This document shows, piece after piece, positions 27,482 to 38,378 of a stretch of 64,000 nucleotides of DNA; within the stretch, counting starts at the first letter, position 1, and each line of letters begins with the position of its first letter. The position numbers were made by a program, and so were the translations under genes. The notes below the pieces were generated by a model. That model ran no database searches, had not been told where the DNA came from, and saw nothing but the letters and a program-made list of their open reading frames with translations. This stretch comes from Gammaproteobacteria bacterium (GTDB lineage Bacteria > Pseudomonadota > Gammaproteobacteria > Pseudomonadales > Halieaceae), in contig JAUICG010000009.1 of the NCBI GenBank assembly GCA_030427485.1, forward strand, positions 95,220 to 159,219, read 5' to 3'.

Positions 27482-28990
27482 TCACCCGGTACCTCGCCCA
27501 GCATCTTCGGTGGAGCGGAATTCATCCGTGGCAACGCGATTACAACTTGTCAGCAACGCGTGGATGCGCCCGGCGGTCTCCGGCGGCACCTGCTGCCATG
27601 AAAAACGCCACTGCCAGTTTCCCTCCCGGGTGCCCGGCGTATTCATGCGATGTCGGCCGTCCAGCCCGAGAAAGTCCTGCCAGGGTACGATGGCGGTATT
27701 GGCGACGGAGTCCATGGCCTGGTGAATCAGCATCCATGGCATGCTTTCGGCAGGGTTGTTGAGGGAGCGATAGACGTTTTCCTTTACCCCCTCGTCGAGC
27801 TTTTCGAACCAGCCCAGCGTCGTGTCGTTGTCGTGGGTGCCGGTGTAGACGATATCGCCCATTGAATGCCGGTGTGGCAGATACGGATTGTCCGGACTGC
27901 CGTCAAACGCAAACTGTAGAATCAGCATGCCGGGCAACTCGAAATCGTGCCGCAGCGCCTCGACCTCCGCGCTGATGATGCCCAGGTTTTCTGCAACCAG
28001 GCACAGATCGGGATTGTGTTCGCGCACCGCGTGGAGCAGCGCCCTGCCGGGCGCCGCCACCCACCGGCCTTCACGCGCGGAGGTGGCATCGGCAGCGATT
28101 TCCCAGAATGCCTCCAGCGCGCGGAAGTGGTCTATGCGTACAATATCGAATTGCCGGGCCGCTGAAGCGAAGCGCTGCAACCACCATTCGAATCCGGTAC
28201 TTTCCATGCGCTCCCAGTCGTACTGCGGATTCCCCCACAATTGCCCCTCCGCGCTGAAATAGTCCGGCGGTACTCCTGTCACCGTGATCGGCTGGCCGGT
28301 CTCGTCCAGGTTGAACAGCGGCTGGTGCGCCCAGACATCGGCGCTTTCCAGGTGTACATAAATCGGCATGTCTCCGAACAGCAGGATACCGCGCTGCTTC
28401 GCGTAGTGGCGCAACTCGTGCCACTGGCGGTGAAATATAAACTGCCGGAATCGCAGCGCCGCCAACTGGTCAGCAAGCTGTCGCGCGATCGCGTCGCAGG
28501 CGCCGGCTTCGCAGCGTCGCAGGGCTTCAGGCCACCTTGTCCAGGGCTCGCGACCGTGGTGGTCGCGAAAAGCCTGGAAGCGAACGTAGTCTTCCAGCCA
28601 GTAATCGGCCTGTTGCAGAAACTGTGCGTAGGCGGCCGTCATAGCTGTATCAGCTGTCGCGGCGAAGAATGCCCGGGCCGCCTTGTCCAGGGCCGCTCGC
28701 TTCGCCTCGGGAGAGGATTGGCCGGCGTCGGCATCCTCCTGCGTCAACCAGTTCTGTGCTACCAGCCACTGCAGGTCTATCAGGTCGGGATTGCCGGCGT
28801 GCACGGAAATCAGTTGATACGGGCAGCCGTCTGAATGCGTTGGCCCCAGCGGCAGGACCTGCCAGATTTGCAGGCCGGCCTGTGCTGCCAGATCGATAAA
28901 TCGGCGGGCTTCCGCGCCCAGGTCGCCGCAGTAGGCCTTGCCGGGCAGGCTGCTCGGATGGAGGAGCACCCCGGCCCTGCGGCGCTCCAT
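27482..28990 (-). CDS. malQ: 4-alpha-glucanotransferase (amylomaltase)
   Basis: About 502 residues, GH77. N-terminal RRAGVLLHPSSLPG is the family opening; catalytic residues lie in VRIDHFRALEAFWEI (nucleophile Asp), LVAENLGII (acid/base Glu) and YTGTHDNDT (third Asp). Known: transfers glucan chains between maltodextrins in the cytosol, working with glucan phosphorylase to degrade glycogen. The open frame reaches 29200, overlapping the GH57 gene by 200 bases with non-homologous residues; ATG 28990, 11 bases after the GH57 stop, is chosen. A GTG overlapping the upstream stop is an alternative. Last gene of the glgC-GH57-malQ operon. Confidence 0.93.
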   Translation of the reverse strand: MERRRAGVLLHPSSLPGKAYCGDLGAEARRFIDLAAQAGLQIWQVLPLGPTHSDGCPYQLISVHAGNPDLIDLQWLVAQNWLTQEDADAGQSSPEAKRAALDKAARAFFAATADTAMTAAYAQFLQQADYWLEDYVRFQAFRDHHGREPWTRWPEALRRCEAGACDAIARQLADQLAALRFRQFIFHRQWHELRHYAKQRGILLFGDMPIYVHLESADVWAHQPLFNLDETGQPITVTGVPPDYFSAEGQLWGNPQYDWERMESTGFEWWLQRFASAARQFDIVRIDHFRALEAFWEIAADATSAREGRWVAAPGRALLHAVREHNPDLCLVAENLGIISAEVEALRHDFELPGMLILQFAFDGSPDNPYLPHRHSMGDIVYTGTHDNDTTLGWFEKLDEGVKENVYRSLNNPAESMPWMLIHQAMDSVANTAIVPWQDFLGLDGRHRMNTPGTREGNWQWRFSWQQVPPETAGRIHALLTSCNRVATDEFRSTEDAGRGTG

Positions 28991-29001
28991 CAGTGTACAG
29001 G

Positions 29002-30705
29002 TCACTCCGCGCTGCCGGCCGGGTTGTGGTGGCGCATCACACCGCCGTGACTGGGACTGCCGCCGCCGCGCGATATGATCTCGGCAAGGTAAGCGGGCGC
29101 CTCCACATCCAGTAACAGGTACAGATTGGCCAGATGCATGCGGTAGAGTTGGTCGAACTGGGCGACCGTCGTCCCGGGGTTGTAGTCGCCGAACCACCAA
29201 AACCAGTCGGAACCCTCGCAGATTGCCAGCTGTTGTTCCGCGGCAGCGATGACGTCCGGTGCCAGCTTGCCGCTGGCAAGCTGTTCATCAAAGGTGTGCT
29301 TGGCTTCAACCAGTAGTTCCCAGGCGCGGTTTTTATCCGCATCCCCGATCCAGGTCGAGAAGGTGCCATAGACCCAACTGCCTGCGACCAGGTGTGTTTC
29401 ATGCGCCGGTTGCGGTGGTTTTTCACTGAGGAACTGCTCCATCGTCGACAGGCGCAGGAGCGGGTGATCGCCGAGGCGGCTATACAGCTGGTGCAGGAAA
29501 TGAAATCCGTTCTCGGGGTAGTATTCCCAGGCGTTTTCACCGTCAAGGATAATGGTGATGAGGCAGTCATCGCGGTCCGGGCAGACGGCGGCGATGTTTT
29601 CCATATGCCCGACGAGGTTGGCGACCGCGTCCTCCGCGCGCCAATCGGAGTAGGTGAATCCGATCAGGTCAGAGAGCCCGTCGTCGCGAAAAACACAGTC
29701 GATGTTGGCCGAACCGAAGCGGTAGACGCGGTGGCTACATGATTTACTCTGCGCGTCGTGGCTGTTGTGCAGTACGTTGCCGCCGCTTGCGACCCAGCGA
29801 AACCCGCTGTCGGCGAACAGCTCCAGGGATCGTTGGCTGACGCCGCCCTCCGAGGGCCACAGTCCCGCGGGCCTGGCGCCAAATACTCGTTCAAAAGTCG
29901 CCAGGCCGCGATCGATGTGCCATTGCGCCCGGGACAGGCCGCCCGGATACTGTGTGCTGACGGGCAGGTGTACCTCAGGCATGGATTCCCGCGCGGATTC
30001 CATGTCCAGCATCAGCGGAACGATAGGGTGCGCGTAGGGACTCATGCACAACTCCACCTGCCCGCGCTGCACCAGCGCTTTGTAGCGGGGTACGATTGAC
30101 TGCAACAATTCCAGAATGATCTGCAGTAATTCACGACGATCGTGGAGGCTGAAGTTGATGGCTTTTTCCTGCAGTCGCGGGATACGTTCGTCGCTGCGCT
30201 GCACCGACTCCGCCATCCAGCTGAGGTGATACCAGACCAGCAGGTCGGCGAGAAACTGGTTGGAGGCGTAGATCAGGCTCTGCGGATGTTCTTCGTACCA
30301 GTCCGCCATGGTCGCCAGTCGCTGGTATGGTGCGAAGCGATCGATCATGCGCTCCCGATTGGCGCGCAGGCAGTCCTTTACCAGGCGCAGCCGCGCCTGC
30401 AGGTCACCGGGCAGGGCGGGCTCCGCCAGGCCTGCCAGTACCGGGTCCTTGATCGCCCCGTGCCCCCCGAGGTAGGCGCTCACCTGTGCGGCATAGTCCT
30501 CCAGTTGTTCCAGTAGCAACGGGGTGAAATTCACCACGGCACGGGCATTGGGCAGCGCTTCCAGGTGCGCCGCCATATCGACGTAATCCTTTATCGCATG
30601 CAGGTAGGTCCAGGGCAGGTGAACGGTGCCGGTGCGCAGGTCCTTGTACTCCGGCTGATGCATATGCCACATCAGTATCACGCTCATCGGTTGTTTAGCG
30701 GACAT
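29002..30705 (-). CDS. GH57 family glycoside hydrolase / alpha-glucan enzyme
   Basis: About 567 residues. The N-terminal [12 protein letters not shown] and [12 protein letters not shown] are GH57 motifs; [17 protein letters not shown] carries the nucleophile Glu and [13 protein letters not shown] the catalytic Asp. Known: GH57 members are alpha-amylases, 4-alpha-glucanotransferases or branching enzymes acting by a retaining mechanism; which of these applies is not clear. It sits between glgC and malQ, overlapping the glgC end by 11 bases if ATG 30705 is used (AGAGA upstream); ATG 30687 just after the glgC stop is the alternative. Confidence 0.88.
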   Translation of the reverse strand: MSAKQPMSVILMWHMHQPEYKDLRTGTVHLPWTYLHAIKDYVDMAAHLEALPNARAVVNFTPLLLEQLEDYAAQVSAYLGGHGAIKDPVLAGLAEPALPGDLQARLRLVKDCLRANRERMIDRFAPYQRLATMADWYEEHPQSLIYASNQFLADLLVWYHLSWMAESVQRSDERIPRLQEKAINFSLHDRRELLQIILELLQSIVPRYKALVQRGQVELCMSPYAHPIVPLMLDMESARESMPEVHLPVSTQYPGGLSRAQWHIDRGLATFERVFGARPAGLWPSEGGVSQRSLELFADSGFRWVASGGNVLHNSHDAQSKSCSHRVYRFGSANIDCVFRDDGLSDLIGFTYSDWRAEDAVANLVGHMENIAAVCPDRDDCLITIILDGENAWEYYPENGFHFLHQLYSRLGDHPLLRLSTMEQFLSEKPPQPAHETHLVAGSWVYGTFSTWIGDADKNRAWELLVEAKHTFDEQLASGKLAPDVIAAAEQQLAICEGSDWFWWFGDYNPGTTVAQFDQLYRMHLANLYLLLDVEAPAYLAEIISRGGGSPSHGGVMRHHNPAGSAE

Positions 30706-31963
30706 AGTGCAATCTCTGGCCGAGCATTTCCGGGGTGACCAGCACGACGCCCCCGCTGGAGACGTGGAAGCGGGCGGCATCCTCTGCCGCATCCACCCCG
30801 ATACAGGTATTGGGAGGAATCCTGCAGCCCTTGTCAATGATGGCCTTGCGGATCAGGCAGTGCCGGCCGATGTCCACCTGGGGAAACAGCACCGAGTCTT
30901 CGACGCGAGAATAGGAGTGCACGTTGACGTTGCTGAACAGCAGCGAATGGCGCAGCGAGGAGCCCGATACGATGCAGCCGCCGGCCACCATGGAGTCCAC
31001 CGCGGTGCCCCGGCGCCCGTCGTCGTCGAATACGAATTTTCCGGGCGGCACCTGGTCCTGGTAGGTCCATATGGGCCAGTCGCGGTCGTACAGGTTGAGT
31101 TCGGGGCTGACCCCGATCAGTTCCAGGTTGGCCGCCCAGAACGCATCCACTGTGCCGACATCGCGCCAGTAGGCGGGCCGTCCGCCGGGGTCGTGGCGAA
31201 AGGGAAACGCGGTGACGCGCCGCCGGTTGATGACGCCCGGGATGATGTCACCGCCGAAATCCCGTCTTGAATCCGGGGTGTCGGCATCCCGCAGCAGTTC
31301 CTCGATCAGGATTTCAGTGCGGAACACGTAGATACCCATGGACGCCAGCGCCCGGTCGCTACCCGGGTGCAGCGGGGTCGGGTTCTCGGGTTTTTCGGCA
31401 AATTCCAGAATGCGCTGGTCCTCGTCCGTGGCCATCACCCCGAAAGACCGGGCTTCGGCGAGAGGCACTTCTATACAGCCCACCGTAATATCGGCCTCGG
31501 ACTCCACATGGGCAGCGAGCATCGTGCCGTAGTCCATTTTGTAAATGTGGTCGCCGGCCAGGATCAGTGTGAACTCGGGGTTGTGTGTGCGGATGATATC
31601 GATGTTCTGGTAAATCGCGTCCGCGGTACCCTGGTACCAGGATGTCTCCATGCGCTGCTGCGCGGGCAGCAATTCAATGAACTCGCCCAATTCGCCACGC
31701 ATGAACCCCCAGCCACGCTGTATATGCTGGATCAGGCTGTGCGCCTTGTACTGGGTGACAATACCCACTTTGCGGATACCGGAATTGACGCAGTTTGACA
31801 ACGGAAAATCGATAATCCTGAACTTGCCGCCAAAGGGCACCGCCGGTTTGGCGCGCCATTGCGTGAGCTGCTGCAACCGGCTGCCGCGACCACCGGCCAG
31901 CACCAGCGCCAGTGTGTCGCGGGTCAGTCGGCTGACATATCTGGCAGTATCCGGGTCGCTCAT
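30695..31963 (-). CDS. glgC: Glucose-1-phosphate adenylyltransferase (ADP-glucose pyrophosphorylase)
   Basis: 422 residues, normal length. [15 protein letters not shown] binds the nucleotide; [31 protein letters not shown] and EFAEKPENP are substrate-site motifs; the C-terminal left-handed beta-helix follows from about residue 310. Known: makes ADP-glucose from ATP and glucose 1-phosphate, the committed and allosterically controlled step of glycogen synthesis. First gene of a minus-strand operon (glgC, GH57, malQ), divergent from glgB across 131 bases. Confidence 0.96.
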   Translation of the reverse strand: MSDPDTARYVSRLTRDTLALVLAGGRGSRLQQLTQWRAKPAVPFGGKFRIIDFPLSNCVNSGIRKVGIVTQYKAHSLIQHIQRGWGFMRGELGEFIELLPAQQRMETSWYQGTADAIYQNIDIIRTHNPEFTLILAGDHIYKMDYGTMLAAHVESEADITVGCIEVPLAEARSFGVMATDEDQRILEFAEKPENPTPLHPGSDRALASMGIYVFRTEILIEELLRDADTPDSRRDFGGDIIPGVINRRRVTAFPFRHDPGGRPAYWRDVGTVDAFWAANLELIGVSPELNLYDRDWPIWTYQDQVPPGKFVFDDDGRRGTAVDSMVAGGCIVSGSSLRHSLLFSNVNVHSYSRVEDSVLFPQVDIGRHCLIRKAIIDKGCRIPPNTCIGVDAAEDAARFHVSSGGVVLVTPEMLGQRLHYVR

Positions 31964-32094
31964 AGTGGATTCATTGATCTGCTTGCTGGTTAGCGTGAGC
32001 TTATTTGATTACCATCAGGCTACATTGTCACATTGTGGACTACAGGTGCACAATATTCCTGTGGTTGTGGTTGACGTAAATCAGTAAAAATGAA

Positions 32095-34287
32095 ATGAAA
32101 CCCGGTTCGGCTAAACGTGACATCCAGGGGGACGTAGGGCGGCTCCTTGCGGGGCGTCATCACGACCCCTTCGCGGTGCTCGGTTGCCACCCCCAGGGCA
32201 ACGGCTGGTCCGTTCGCGCATTGCTGCCGGCGGCCGCCGTGGCGGAAGTGGTCATCGACGGCGTGCATCGCCCCATGGAACGTGTACCGGACACCGACCT
32301 GTTCACCTGTGACGCCATACAGGCGACAGACCCGCGCTACGAATTGCGGTGGCGGGACGCGCAGGGCCAGTGGCGACAATCACCGGACCCTTACCACTTC
32401 GGCCCCACCATCGGCGACCTCGATCTCCACCTGTTCGCCCAGGGCAAACACCAGCATGTATACCGTATCCTGGGAGCGCACTGCTGCGAACACGAGGGCG
32501 TTGCCGGCGTGCGTTTCGCGACCTGGGCGCCCAATGCCCAGCGTGTCAGCGTGGTGGGGGATTTCAATCGCTGGCACGGGCTCAGCCACTGCATGCGCAG
32601 CCGTGGCCCCAGCGGAGTCTGGGAGCTGTTTGTTCCGGGCCTGCGGGCCGATGAGAAATACAAGTTCGAAGTGTGCGATGCCCGCGGTAACCTGCGCCTG
32701 AAAGCCGACCCCTACGGCAACCGCTTCGAGATGCGCCCGGCGAACGCCGCCGTCGTCTGCGCGCCCACGCAGTTTCCATGGACTGACCAGGCGTGGCTGG
32801 CACAGCGCGCGAGTTGGGACTGGCAGCACGCGCCGGTGTCCATTTACGAGTTACACCCGGGCTCCTGGCGTCGCGACGGGGCGGGCAATTTTCTCAACTT
32901 CCGGGAGATGGCAACGCAACTCGCCGAGTACATTCTGCCGCTGGGCTTTACCCACGTCGAACTGCTTCCGGTGACCGAGCACCCGCTGGATGATTCCTGG
33001 GGCTACCAGACCACCGGCTATTTCGCGCCTTCGCAGCGCTTCGGTTCCCCCGATGATTTTCGCTACTTTGTGAACCTGATGCATGAGCACGGTATTGGCG
33101 TCATCCTCGATTGGGTGCCCGCGCACTTCCCCAAAGACGATCACGCGCTGGCGCGGTTCGACGGTACCGCCTTGTACGAACACGCCGATCCGCGCAAGGG
33201 AGAGCACTCGGACTGGGGAACGCTGATTTTCAACTACGGCCGCAACGAGGTGCGGAACTTTTTGCTGGCCAGCGCGAACTACTGGATGGAGGAGTTCCAC
33301 CTGGATGGCCTGCGTGTGGATGCAGTGGCCTCCATGCTGTACCTGGATTACTCCCGTGAAGCGGGCGAGTGGGAACCGAATCGGTACGGTGGCAGGGAGA
33401 ACCTCGAGGCGATCGATTTCCTGCGTGAACTGAACAGCCTGATCCTGGGGCGTCATCCCGGGGCGTTGATGATTGCCGAGGAGTCCACCGCATGGCCGCA
33501 GGTGACCCGCCCCGCCTGGGTGGGCGGCCTGGGATTTTCCATCAAGTGGAACATGGGCTGGATGCACGATACCCTCAATTATTTTTCCCAGGACCCGGTC
33601 TATCGACAGTACCACCACGATCAACTCACTTTCGGGCTGATGTACGCCTTCTCCGAGAATTTTCTGCTGCCGTTTTCACACGACGAGGTAGTGCACGGCA
33701 AGAAGGCGCTACTGGCGAAAATGCCGGGCGACGAGTGGCAGCGCTTTGCCAACCTGCGCCTGTTGTACGCCTACATGTTCACCTACCCCGGGGCGAAGCT
33801 ACTGTTCATGGGGTGTGAACTGGCCGAGTTCGACGAGTGGCGACACCAGGGCCAATTGAGCTGGGACTTGCTCAGGCAGGGGCCGCACCGGGGTGTACAG
33901 CAGGTCGTGGCGGACCTGAATCGACTGTACCGCGACGAGCCCAGCCTGCACCGTCGCGGTTTCGAATACGCCGGGTTTGAATGGATAGATTGCCATGACT
34001 CGACACAGTCCGTGCTCAGTTATATCCGCCGTGATGGCGACGATTTCAGGCTCGTGGTGCTGAACTTCACGCCGGTAGCGCGGACCAACTATCGCATCGG
34101 TGTGCCGCGCGGCGGAAGGTACACGGAAATCTTCAATTCGGACTCGCGGTTCTACGGTGGCAGTGATGTGGGTAACCCGCCGGACATCGCGAGTGAGACG
34201 CGCGCCTGGATGGGGCGGGACGACTCGCTTGTGTTGACGCTGCCGCCGCTCGGGGCTTTGATACTGAAGTTGGTGGAGGCCGATTGA
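32095..34287 (+). CDS. glgB: 1,4-alpha-glucan branching enzyme
   Basis: 730 residues. An N1/CBM48 region ([15 protein letters not shown]; then a second CBM48 with [21 protein letters not shown]) precedes the GH13 barrel. Nucleophile Asp409 is in GLRVDAV, acid/base Glu462 in IAEESTAW, and third Asp in [10 protein letters not shown]. Known: introduces alpha-1,6 branches into glycogen. The start has only a weak ribosome site. A TTGACG lies 24 bases before the start but is too close to serve as -35 for this start, so the promoter is unresolved. Overlaps glgA by four bases. Confidence 0.96.
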   Translation: MKPGSAKRDIQGDVGRLLAGRHHDPFAVLGCHPQGNGWSVRALLPAAAVAEVVIDGVHRPMERVPDTDLFTCDAIQATDPRYELRWRDAQGQWRQSPDPYHFGPTIGDLDLHLFAQGKHQHVYRILGAHCCEHEGVAGVRFATWAPNAQRVSVVGDFNRWHGLSHCMRSRGPSGVWELFVPGLRADEKYKFEVCDARGNLRLKADPYGNRFEMRPANAAVVCAPTQFPWTDQAWLAQRASWDWQHAPVSIYELHPGSWRRDGAGNFLNFREMATQLAEYILPLGFTHVELLPVTEHPLDDSWGYQTTGYFAPSQRFGSPDDFRYFVNLMHEHGIGVILDWVPAHFPKDDHALARFDGTALYEHADPRKGEHSDWGTLIFNYGRNEVRNFLLASANYWMEEFHLDGLRVDAVASMLYLDYSREAGEWEPNRYGGRENLEAIDFLRELNSLILGRHPGALMIAEESTAWPQVTRPAWVGGLGFSIKWNMGWMHDTLNYFSQDPVYRQYHHDQLTFGLMYAFSENFLLPFSHDEVVHGKKALLAKMPGDEWQRFANLRLLYAYMFTYPGAKLLFMGCELAEFDEWRHQGQLSWDLLRQGPHRGVQQVVADLNRLYRDEPSLHRRGFEYAGFEWIDCHDSTQSVLSYIRRDGDDFRLVVLNFTPVARTNYRIGVPRGGRYTEIFNSDSRFYGGSDVGNPPDIASETRAWMGRDDSLVLTLPPLGALILKLVEAD

Positions 34288-35738
34288 GCGCAGTGAGCAG
34301 ATTGCTGTTTGTCGCCAGCGAGGCCTATCCGCTGATCAAGACCGGCGGCCTGGCCGATGTGGCGGGAAGCCTTCCGGAGGTATTGCGGCAGGGAGGACTT
34401 GATGTCAGGTTGCTACTGCCGGCCTACGCGGATGTGCTGCAGCGCCTGGAAGCTGCGCCCGAGGTACTGGCCGAACTGGACCTCGCCGGCCAATCTGCGC
34501 GCATTCTCGAGTGCCGCCTGCCCGGCACTCCGTTGCGCACCTGGCTGCTGGAGCATCCGGTGTTTTCCGAACGTGTCGGAAACCCCTACCACGATGCCGA
34601 CGGCGCTCCCTGGTCCGACAACGCCGAGCGCTTCCTGTTGCTGTCGCGGGCGGCAGCACATATCAGTACCTGCGATACGGCCCTCGGCTGGCGGCCCGAC
34701 ATACTGCACTGCAATGACTGGCATAGCGGCCCTGCCATAGCGCTGACGCATCTCGCCCGGCAGCGTCCGCGCACGGTTTTCACCATCCACAACCTGGCCC
34801 ATATGGGGATATTTGACCGGCAGGTGTTCGAGCGACTGGAACTGCCGGCGCAGCTCTGGCAGGAGCAGGGCCTGGAGTTCTATGGCCAGTGCAGCTTCAT
34901 CAAGGGCGGCCTGGTGTTTGCCGACGAGATCACCACGGTCAGCCCCACCTACGCCCGGGAAATCTGCGCGTCGCCCGGCGGGATGGGGCTGGAGGGCCTG
35001 CTGAGCCAGCGCAGGGATCACCTGCTGGGGATACTCAACGGCATCGACAGCCAGACATGGAATCCGGCTTCCGATCCCCATCTTGTCCAGACTTACGATG
35101 CGGACTCCGTACAGCGCAAGGCGCTGAGCAAGTCGGCATTGCAACAGCAACTGGGATTGCAGCCACGGGAGGATTGCCCGCTGCTGGGTTTCGTCGGCCG
35201 GCTGGTGGAGCAAAAGGGGCTCGAACTGGTACTGCCGGTCATCGGGCAGTTGTTGGATGGCCCGGCCCAAATTGTGGTACTTGGCAGAGGCGAGCCGCGC
35301 TATGAAGCGGCGCTGCAGGCGCTGGCGGCGCAGCGCCCCGACGCACTTTCCGTCTTATTGGCCTATGATGAGACCCTGGCGCACAGAATCGAGGCTGCCG
35401 CGGACATATTCCTGATGCCGTCACTGTTTGAACCCTGCGGGCTCAACCAGCTTTACAGCTTGCGTTACGGCACACTACCGGTGGTGCGAGCGGTAGGCGG
35501 GCTGGTGGACACGGTAGTTGACGCCAGCGAACAAACCCTGGCGGCCGGTACCGCCACGGGGTTCGTATTCGCGGCGCCGCAAGCGGACGACTTTCTGCAC
35601 GCGGGCCGGCGTGCGATCGCTGCGTGGCATGACCGGCCCGTCTGGCAAGCGATGCAGCGCACCGCGATGGCAGAGGATTTTTCCTGGCAACGCAGTGCCG
35701 AACGCTACCTGGAGCTTTACCGCTCCGCAACTGATTAA
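34284..35738 (+). CDS. glgA: Glycogen synthase (ADP-glucose, GT5)
   Basis: 484 residues. The ADP-glucose-binding KTGGL motif is at residues 19-23, and [22 protein letters not shown] is the conserved C-terminal GT-B block. Known: extends glycogen alpha-1,4 chains from ADP-glucose. The start appears to be TTG at 34284 (GGAGG four bases upstream, overlapping the glgB stop); GTG 34293 is possible. It is coupled to glgB and followed 16 bases later by the phosphorylase gene. Confidence 0.95.
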   Translation: MSAVSRLLFVASEAYPLIKTGGLADVAGSLPEVLRQGGLDVRLLLPAYADVLQRLEAAPEVLAELDLAGQSARILECRLPGTPLRTWLLEHPVFSERVGNPYHDADGAPWSDNAERFLLLSRAAAHISTCDTALGWRPDILHCNDWHSGPAIALTHLARQRPRTVFTIHNLAHMGIFDRQVFERLELPAQLWQEQGLEFYGQCSFIKGGLVFADEITTVSPTYAREICASPGGMGLEGLLSQRRDHLLGILNGIDSQTWNPASDPHLVQTYDADSVQRKALSKSALQQQLGLQPREDCPLLGFVGRLVEQKGLELVLPVIGQLLDGPAQIVVLGRGEPRYEAALQALAAQRPDALSVLLAYDETLAHRIEAAADIFLMPSLFEPCGLNQLYSLRYGTLPVVRAVGGLVDTVVDASEQTLAAGTATGFVFAAPQADDFLHAGRRAIAAWHDRPVWQAMQRTAMAEDFSWQRSAERYLELYRSATD

Positions 35739-35754
35739 CGAGGTAAAATCCACC

Positions 35755-38301
35755 ATGCCCGGTTCGCTGTTCCCGCTTGAAATCCAACCGCGTATTCCCG
35801 TTGAACTGGATGGCCTGCAGGAGATGGCCAACGACCTGATGTACAGCTGGGACAGGTCCATTCGCTCCCTGTTCTACCGGCTGGACCGGGACCTGTGGGA
35901 GGCCTGCGGGCACAACCCCAAGGCATTCCTGCGCCGGGTGTCCCAGCATCGTATCAACGAGGCCGCGGCGGACCGTTCCTATATGGAGGAATACCACCGA
36001 GTCATTTCGGCCTACAATACCTACCGGGATCATCGCGGCCGCCCTGAGCTGACTGAACTGTTCGATCCGGAAGAAGACCTGATCGCCTATTTCTGCCTGG
36101 AGTTCGGTTTTCACGAGAGCTTTCCGATCTACTCCGGCGGCCTGGGTATCCTGGCGGGGGATCATTGCAAGGCCGCCAGCGATGTCGGCTTGCCGTTCGT
36201 CGCAATCGGTTTGCTCTACCAGATGGGCTATTTCACCCAGACCATTGACGGTCACGGTCAGCAGCAGGTCACGCACACGCGAACGCGTCCGCACGACCTG
36301 CCCGTGGTGCCGACACTGACAGAGGGCGGCCAGCACCTGACTCTGGAGCTTGAGTTCCCGGGCCGCATACTCAGGGTACGTGTATGGACGGCCCAGGCCG
36401 GCCATATCAAACTGTATCTGCTCGATACCAACATCCCGGATAACACCGAAGCAGATCGCGCGATTACGCACCAGCTCTACGGCGGCGACCGCGAGATGCG
36501 CCTGCAGCAGGAACTGGTGCTGGGCGTGGCGGGGGTGCGCGCGCTGCAGGCACTGGGGCTGCGGCCCACGATATGGCACATCAACGAGGGACACGCGGCC
36601 TTCCAGTTGTTGGAGCGCTGCGCCTCGCGCATGCGCCAGGGGCTGGACTTCGACAGTGCGATGGAGCTGGTTGCGGCGGGAACGGTGTTCACCACGCACA
36701 CGCCTGTACCGGCCGGGCACGATATTTTCGATCAGCACCTCGTCGCCAAGTACCTGTCGAAAATGGCGGAATCACTGGGTTTGCAGTTTGAGCAGCTTTA
36801 TGCCCTCGGCCTCAATACGGGTGAGGGCTTCAATATGACATGCCTGGCGCTGCGCTGTAGCCGCTTTCACAATGGGGTCAGTCGCATTCATGGCGGCGTG
36901 GCGGCCGAGATGGAGGCAAAGCTCTGGCCGCAGATTCCGTACAAGGAAAATCCCGTCACCTATGTCACCAACGGCGTCCACCTCGAGACCTTCCTGGCCC
37001 GGGAGTGGGTCAGCCTGTTCAATCTGCGTTTCGACGATTGGCAGAATGAACTGCTGAATGAAGAGTACTGGGAGCGACTTGAGGAAATACCCGATTACCA
37101 TTACTGGAGTATTCGCAAGGCCCTGAAACAGGAGCTGCTGGAGCGCGTGCAGGAAACCGTGATTATGCAGCAGCGTCGCAACGGCACCAGCGATGCCGTG
37201 GTCAAGCGCATGCTGCGCTACGTCGATGATCCCGACGGGGACGTACTGTTGATGGGTTTCGCACGTCGCTTTGCCACTTACAAGCGGGCCCTGATCCTGT
37301 TTGCCGATCCCGCCCGCCTGGCGCGTCTGCTGGGTGATCCACAGCGTCCCGTGGTGATCATCTTCGCCGGTAAAGCACACCCGTCCGATGAGCCCGGCCA
37401 GGAGCTGATCAGGCGGATCCACGAGTTTTCCCTGCGCCCGGAGTTCATCGGCAAGATACTGCTGCTGGAGGGCTATGACATGGCGCTTGCCCGGAAAATG
37501 GTAGCGGGAGTGGATGTCTGGCTCAACACGCCCGAGTATCCGCTGGAGGCCAGTGGCACATCCGGGCAGAAAGCGGGGCTGAACGGCGTGATAAACCTCA
37601 GCGTGCTGGACGGCTGGTGGGGTGAGGGCTACAACGGCGACAACGGCTGGGCCATCACGCCGCGGGACGGGCGCTTTGACCACGATCAGCGCCAGAGCGA
37701 GGAGGCCGGCGACCTGCTGGATATCATCGAGCACGAGGTGATCCCCACCTACTATCACCGTGATGGCGGCGGTTTCTCAAAGGAATGGGTAGAGATGTCG
37801 AAGGCCGCCATGCAGTCGACGATACCGCGCTTCAACGCGCAGCGTATGCTGCGCGATTATGTCACCAAACTGTACCAGCCGGCGCAGAACCAGCGGCGCA
37901 AACTGGAAGCCAACAACGCGGAACGGGCTCGCGAACTGGCCCAGTGGAAGAGCAAAGTGCGCCTGGCCTGGCCCGGCGTGACCATGCAACTGATGTTCCA
38001 GCCCCCGGCCCATCTTCATTTTGACGACAGCGTGCAGCTGAAAGTCAGGGCCAACCTGAACGGCCTGTGCGCTGCCGACGTCAAGCTGGAATGCCTGTTC
38101 GGGCGGGCTGCTGAGGACGGCGAGTTTGCTGTGGGGCAGGTCGCGGAACTTGTGGCAAACGGCTCTGACGGGGCTGACACGGAATTCCATATTGAACTCG
38201 CGCCCGAACTTGCCGGGATGCAGTACTACAAAATGCGTATGTACCCGTACAACGATGCCATGAGTCATCCGTTCGAGATGGGATGCATGATCTGGATTTG
38301 A
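35755..38301 (+). CDS. glgP: Alpha-glucan phosphorylase (GT35) with DUF3417 N-domain
   Basis: About 848 residues. The N-terminal ~100 residues (PVELDGLQEMANDLMYSWD) form the DUF3417 domain of the TIGR02094-type phosphorylase; YFCLEFGFHESFPIYSGGLG and THTPVPAGHDIF follow, and EASGTSGQKAGLNG near residue 600 contains the phosphorylase GTSG.KA block near the PLP site. Known: releases glucose 1-phosphate from glycogen or maltodextrin. An open frame extends to 35518 inside glgA, but ATG 35755 has GAGGT nine bases upstream. Ends the glgB-glgA-glgP operon, convergent with zwf. Confidence 0.93.
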   Translation: MPGSLFPLEIQPRIPVELDGLQEMANDLMYSWDRSIRSLFYRLDRDLWEACGHNPKAFLRRVSQHRINEAAADRSYMEEYHRVISAYNTYRDHRGRPELTELFDPEEDLIAYFCLEFGFHESFPIYSGGLGILAGDHCKAASDVGLPFVAIGLLYQMGYFTQTIDGHGQQQVTHTRTRPHDLPVVPTLTEGGQHLTLELEFPGRILRVRVWTAQAGHIKLYLLDTNIPDNTEADRAITHQLYGGDREMRLQQELVLGVAGVRALQALGLRPTIWHINEGHAAFQLLERCASRMRQGLDFDSAMELVAAGTVFTTHTPVPAGHDIFDQHLVAKYLSKMAESLGLQFEQLYALGLNTGEGFNMTCLALRCSRFHNGVSRIHGGVAAEMEAKLWPQIPYKENPVTYVTNGVHLETFLAREWVSLFNLRFDDWQNELLNEEYWERLEEIPDYHYWSIRKALKQELLERVQETVIMQQRRNGTSDAVVKRMLRYVDDPDGDVLLMGFARRFATYKRALILFADPARLARLLGDPQRPVVIIFAGKAHPSDEPGQELIRRIHEFSLRPEFIGKILLLEGYDMALARKMVAGVDVWLNTPEYPLEASGTSGQKAGLNGVINLSVLDGWWGEGYNGDNGWAITPRDGRFDHDQRQSEEAGDLLDIIEHEVIPTYYHRDGGGFSKEWVEMSKAAMQSTIPRFNAQRMLRDYVTKLYQPAQNQRRKLEANNAERARELAQWKSKVRLAWPGVTMQLMFQPPAHLHFDDSVQLKVRANLNGLCAADVKLECLFGRAAEDGEFAVGQVAELVANGSDGADTEFHIELAPELAGMQYYKMRMYPYNDAMSHPFEMGCMIWI

Positions 38302-38378
38302 GCAACGCTGTCGGCACTGCGCCCACGGTGTGCGCCCGGCGCCGGCGGGTTCTCACAGGGTGCGCGAGTACCTGCGAT

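Noticed and set aside
28991..29200. N-terminal extension of malQ
   Set aside because: Overlaps the GH57 gene by about 200 bases, and the residues are Arg/Pro-rich shadows of the other frame; ATG 28990 begins the conserved protein.
32071..32094. TTGACG near glgB as its -35 element
   Set aside because: A matching -10 would fall inside the coding region after the start codon, so it cannot drive the assigned start.
35518..35754. N-terminal extension of glgP into glgA
   Set aside because: The residues are shadow sequence of glgA; ATG 35755 has a good ribosome site and matches the usual N-terminus.
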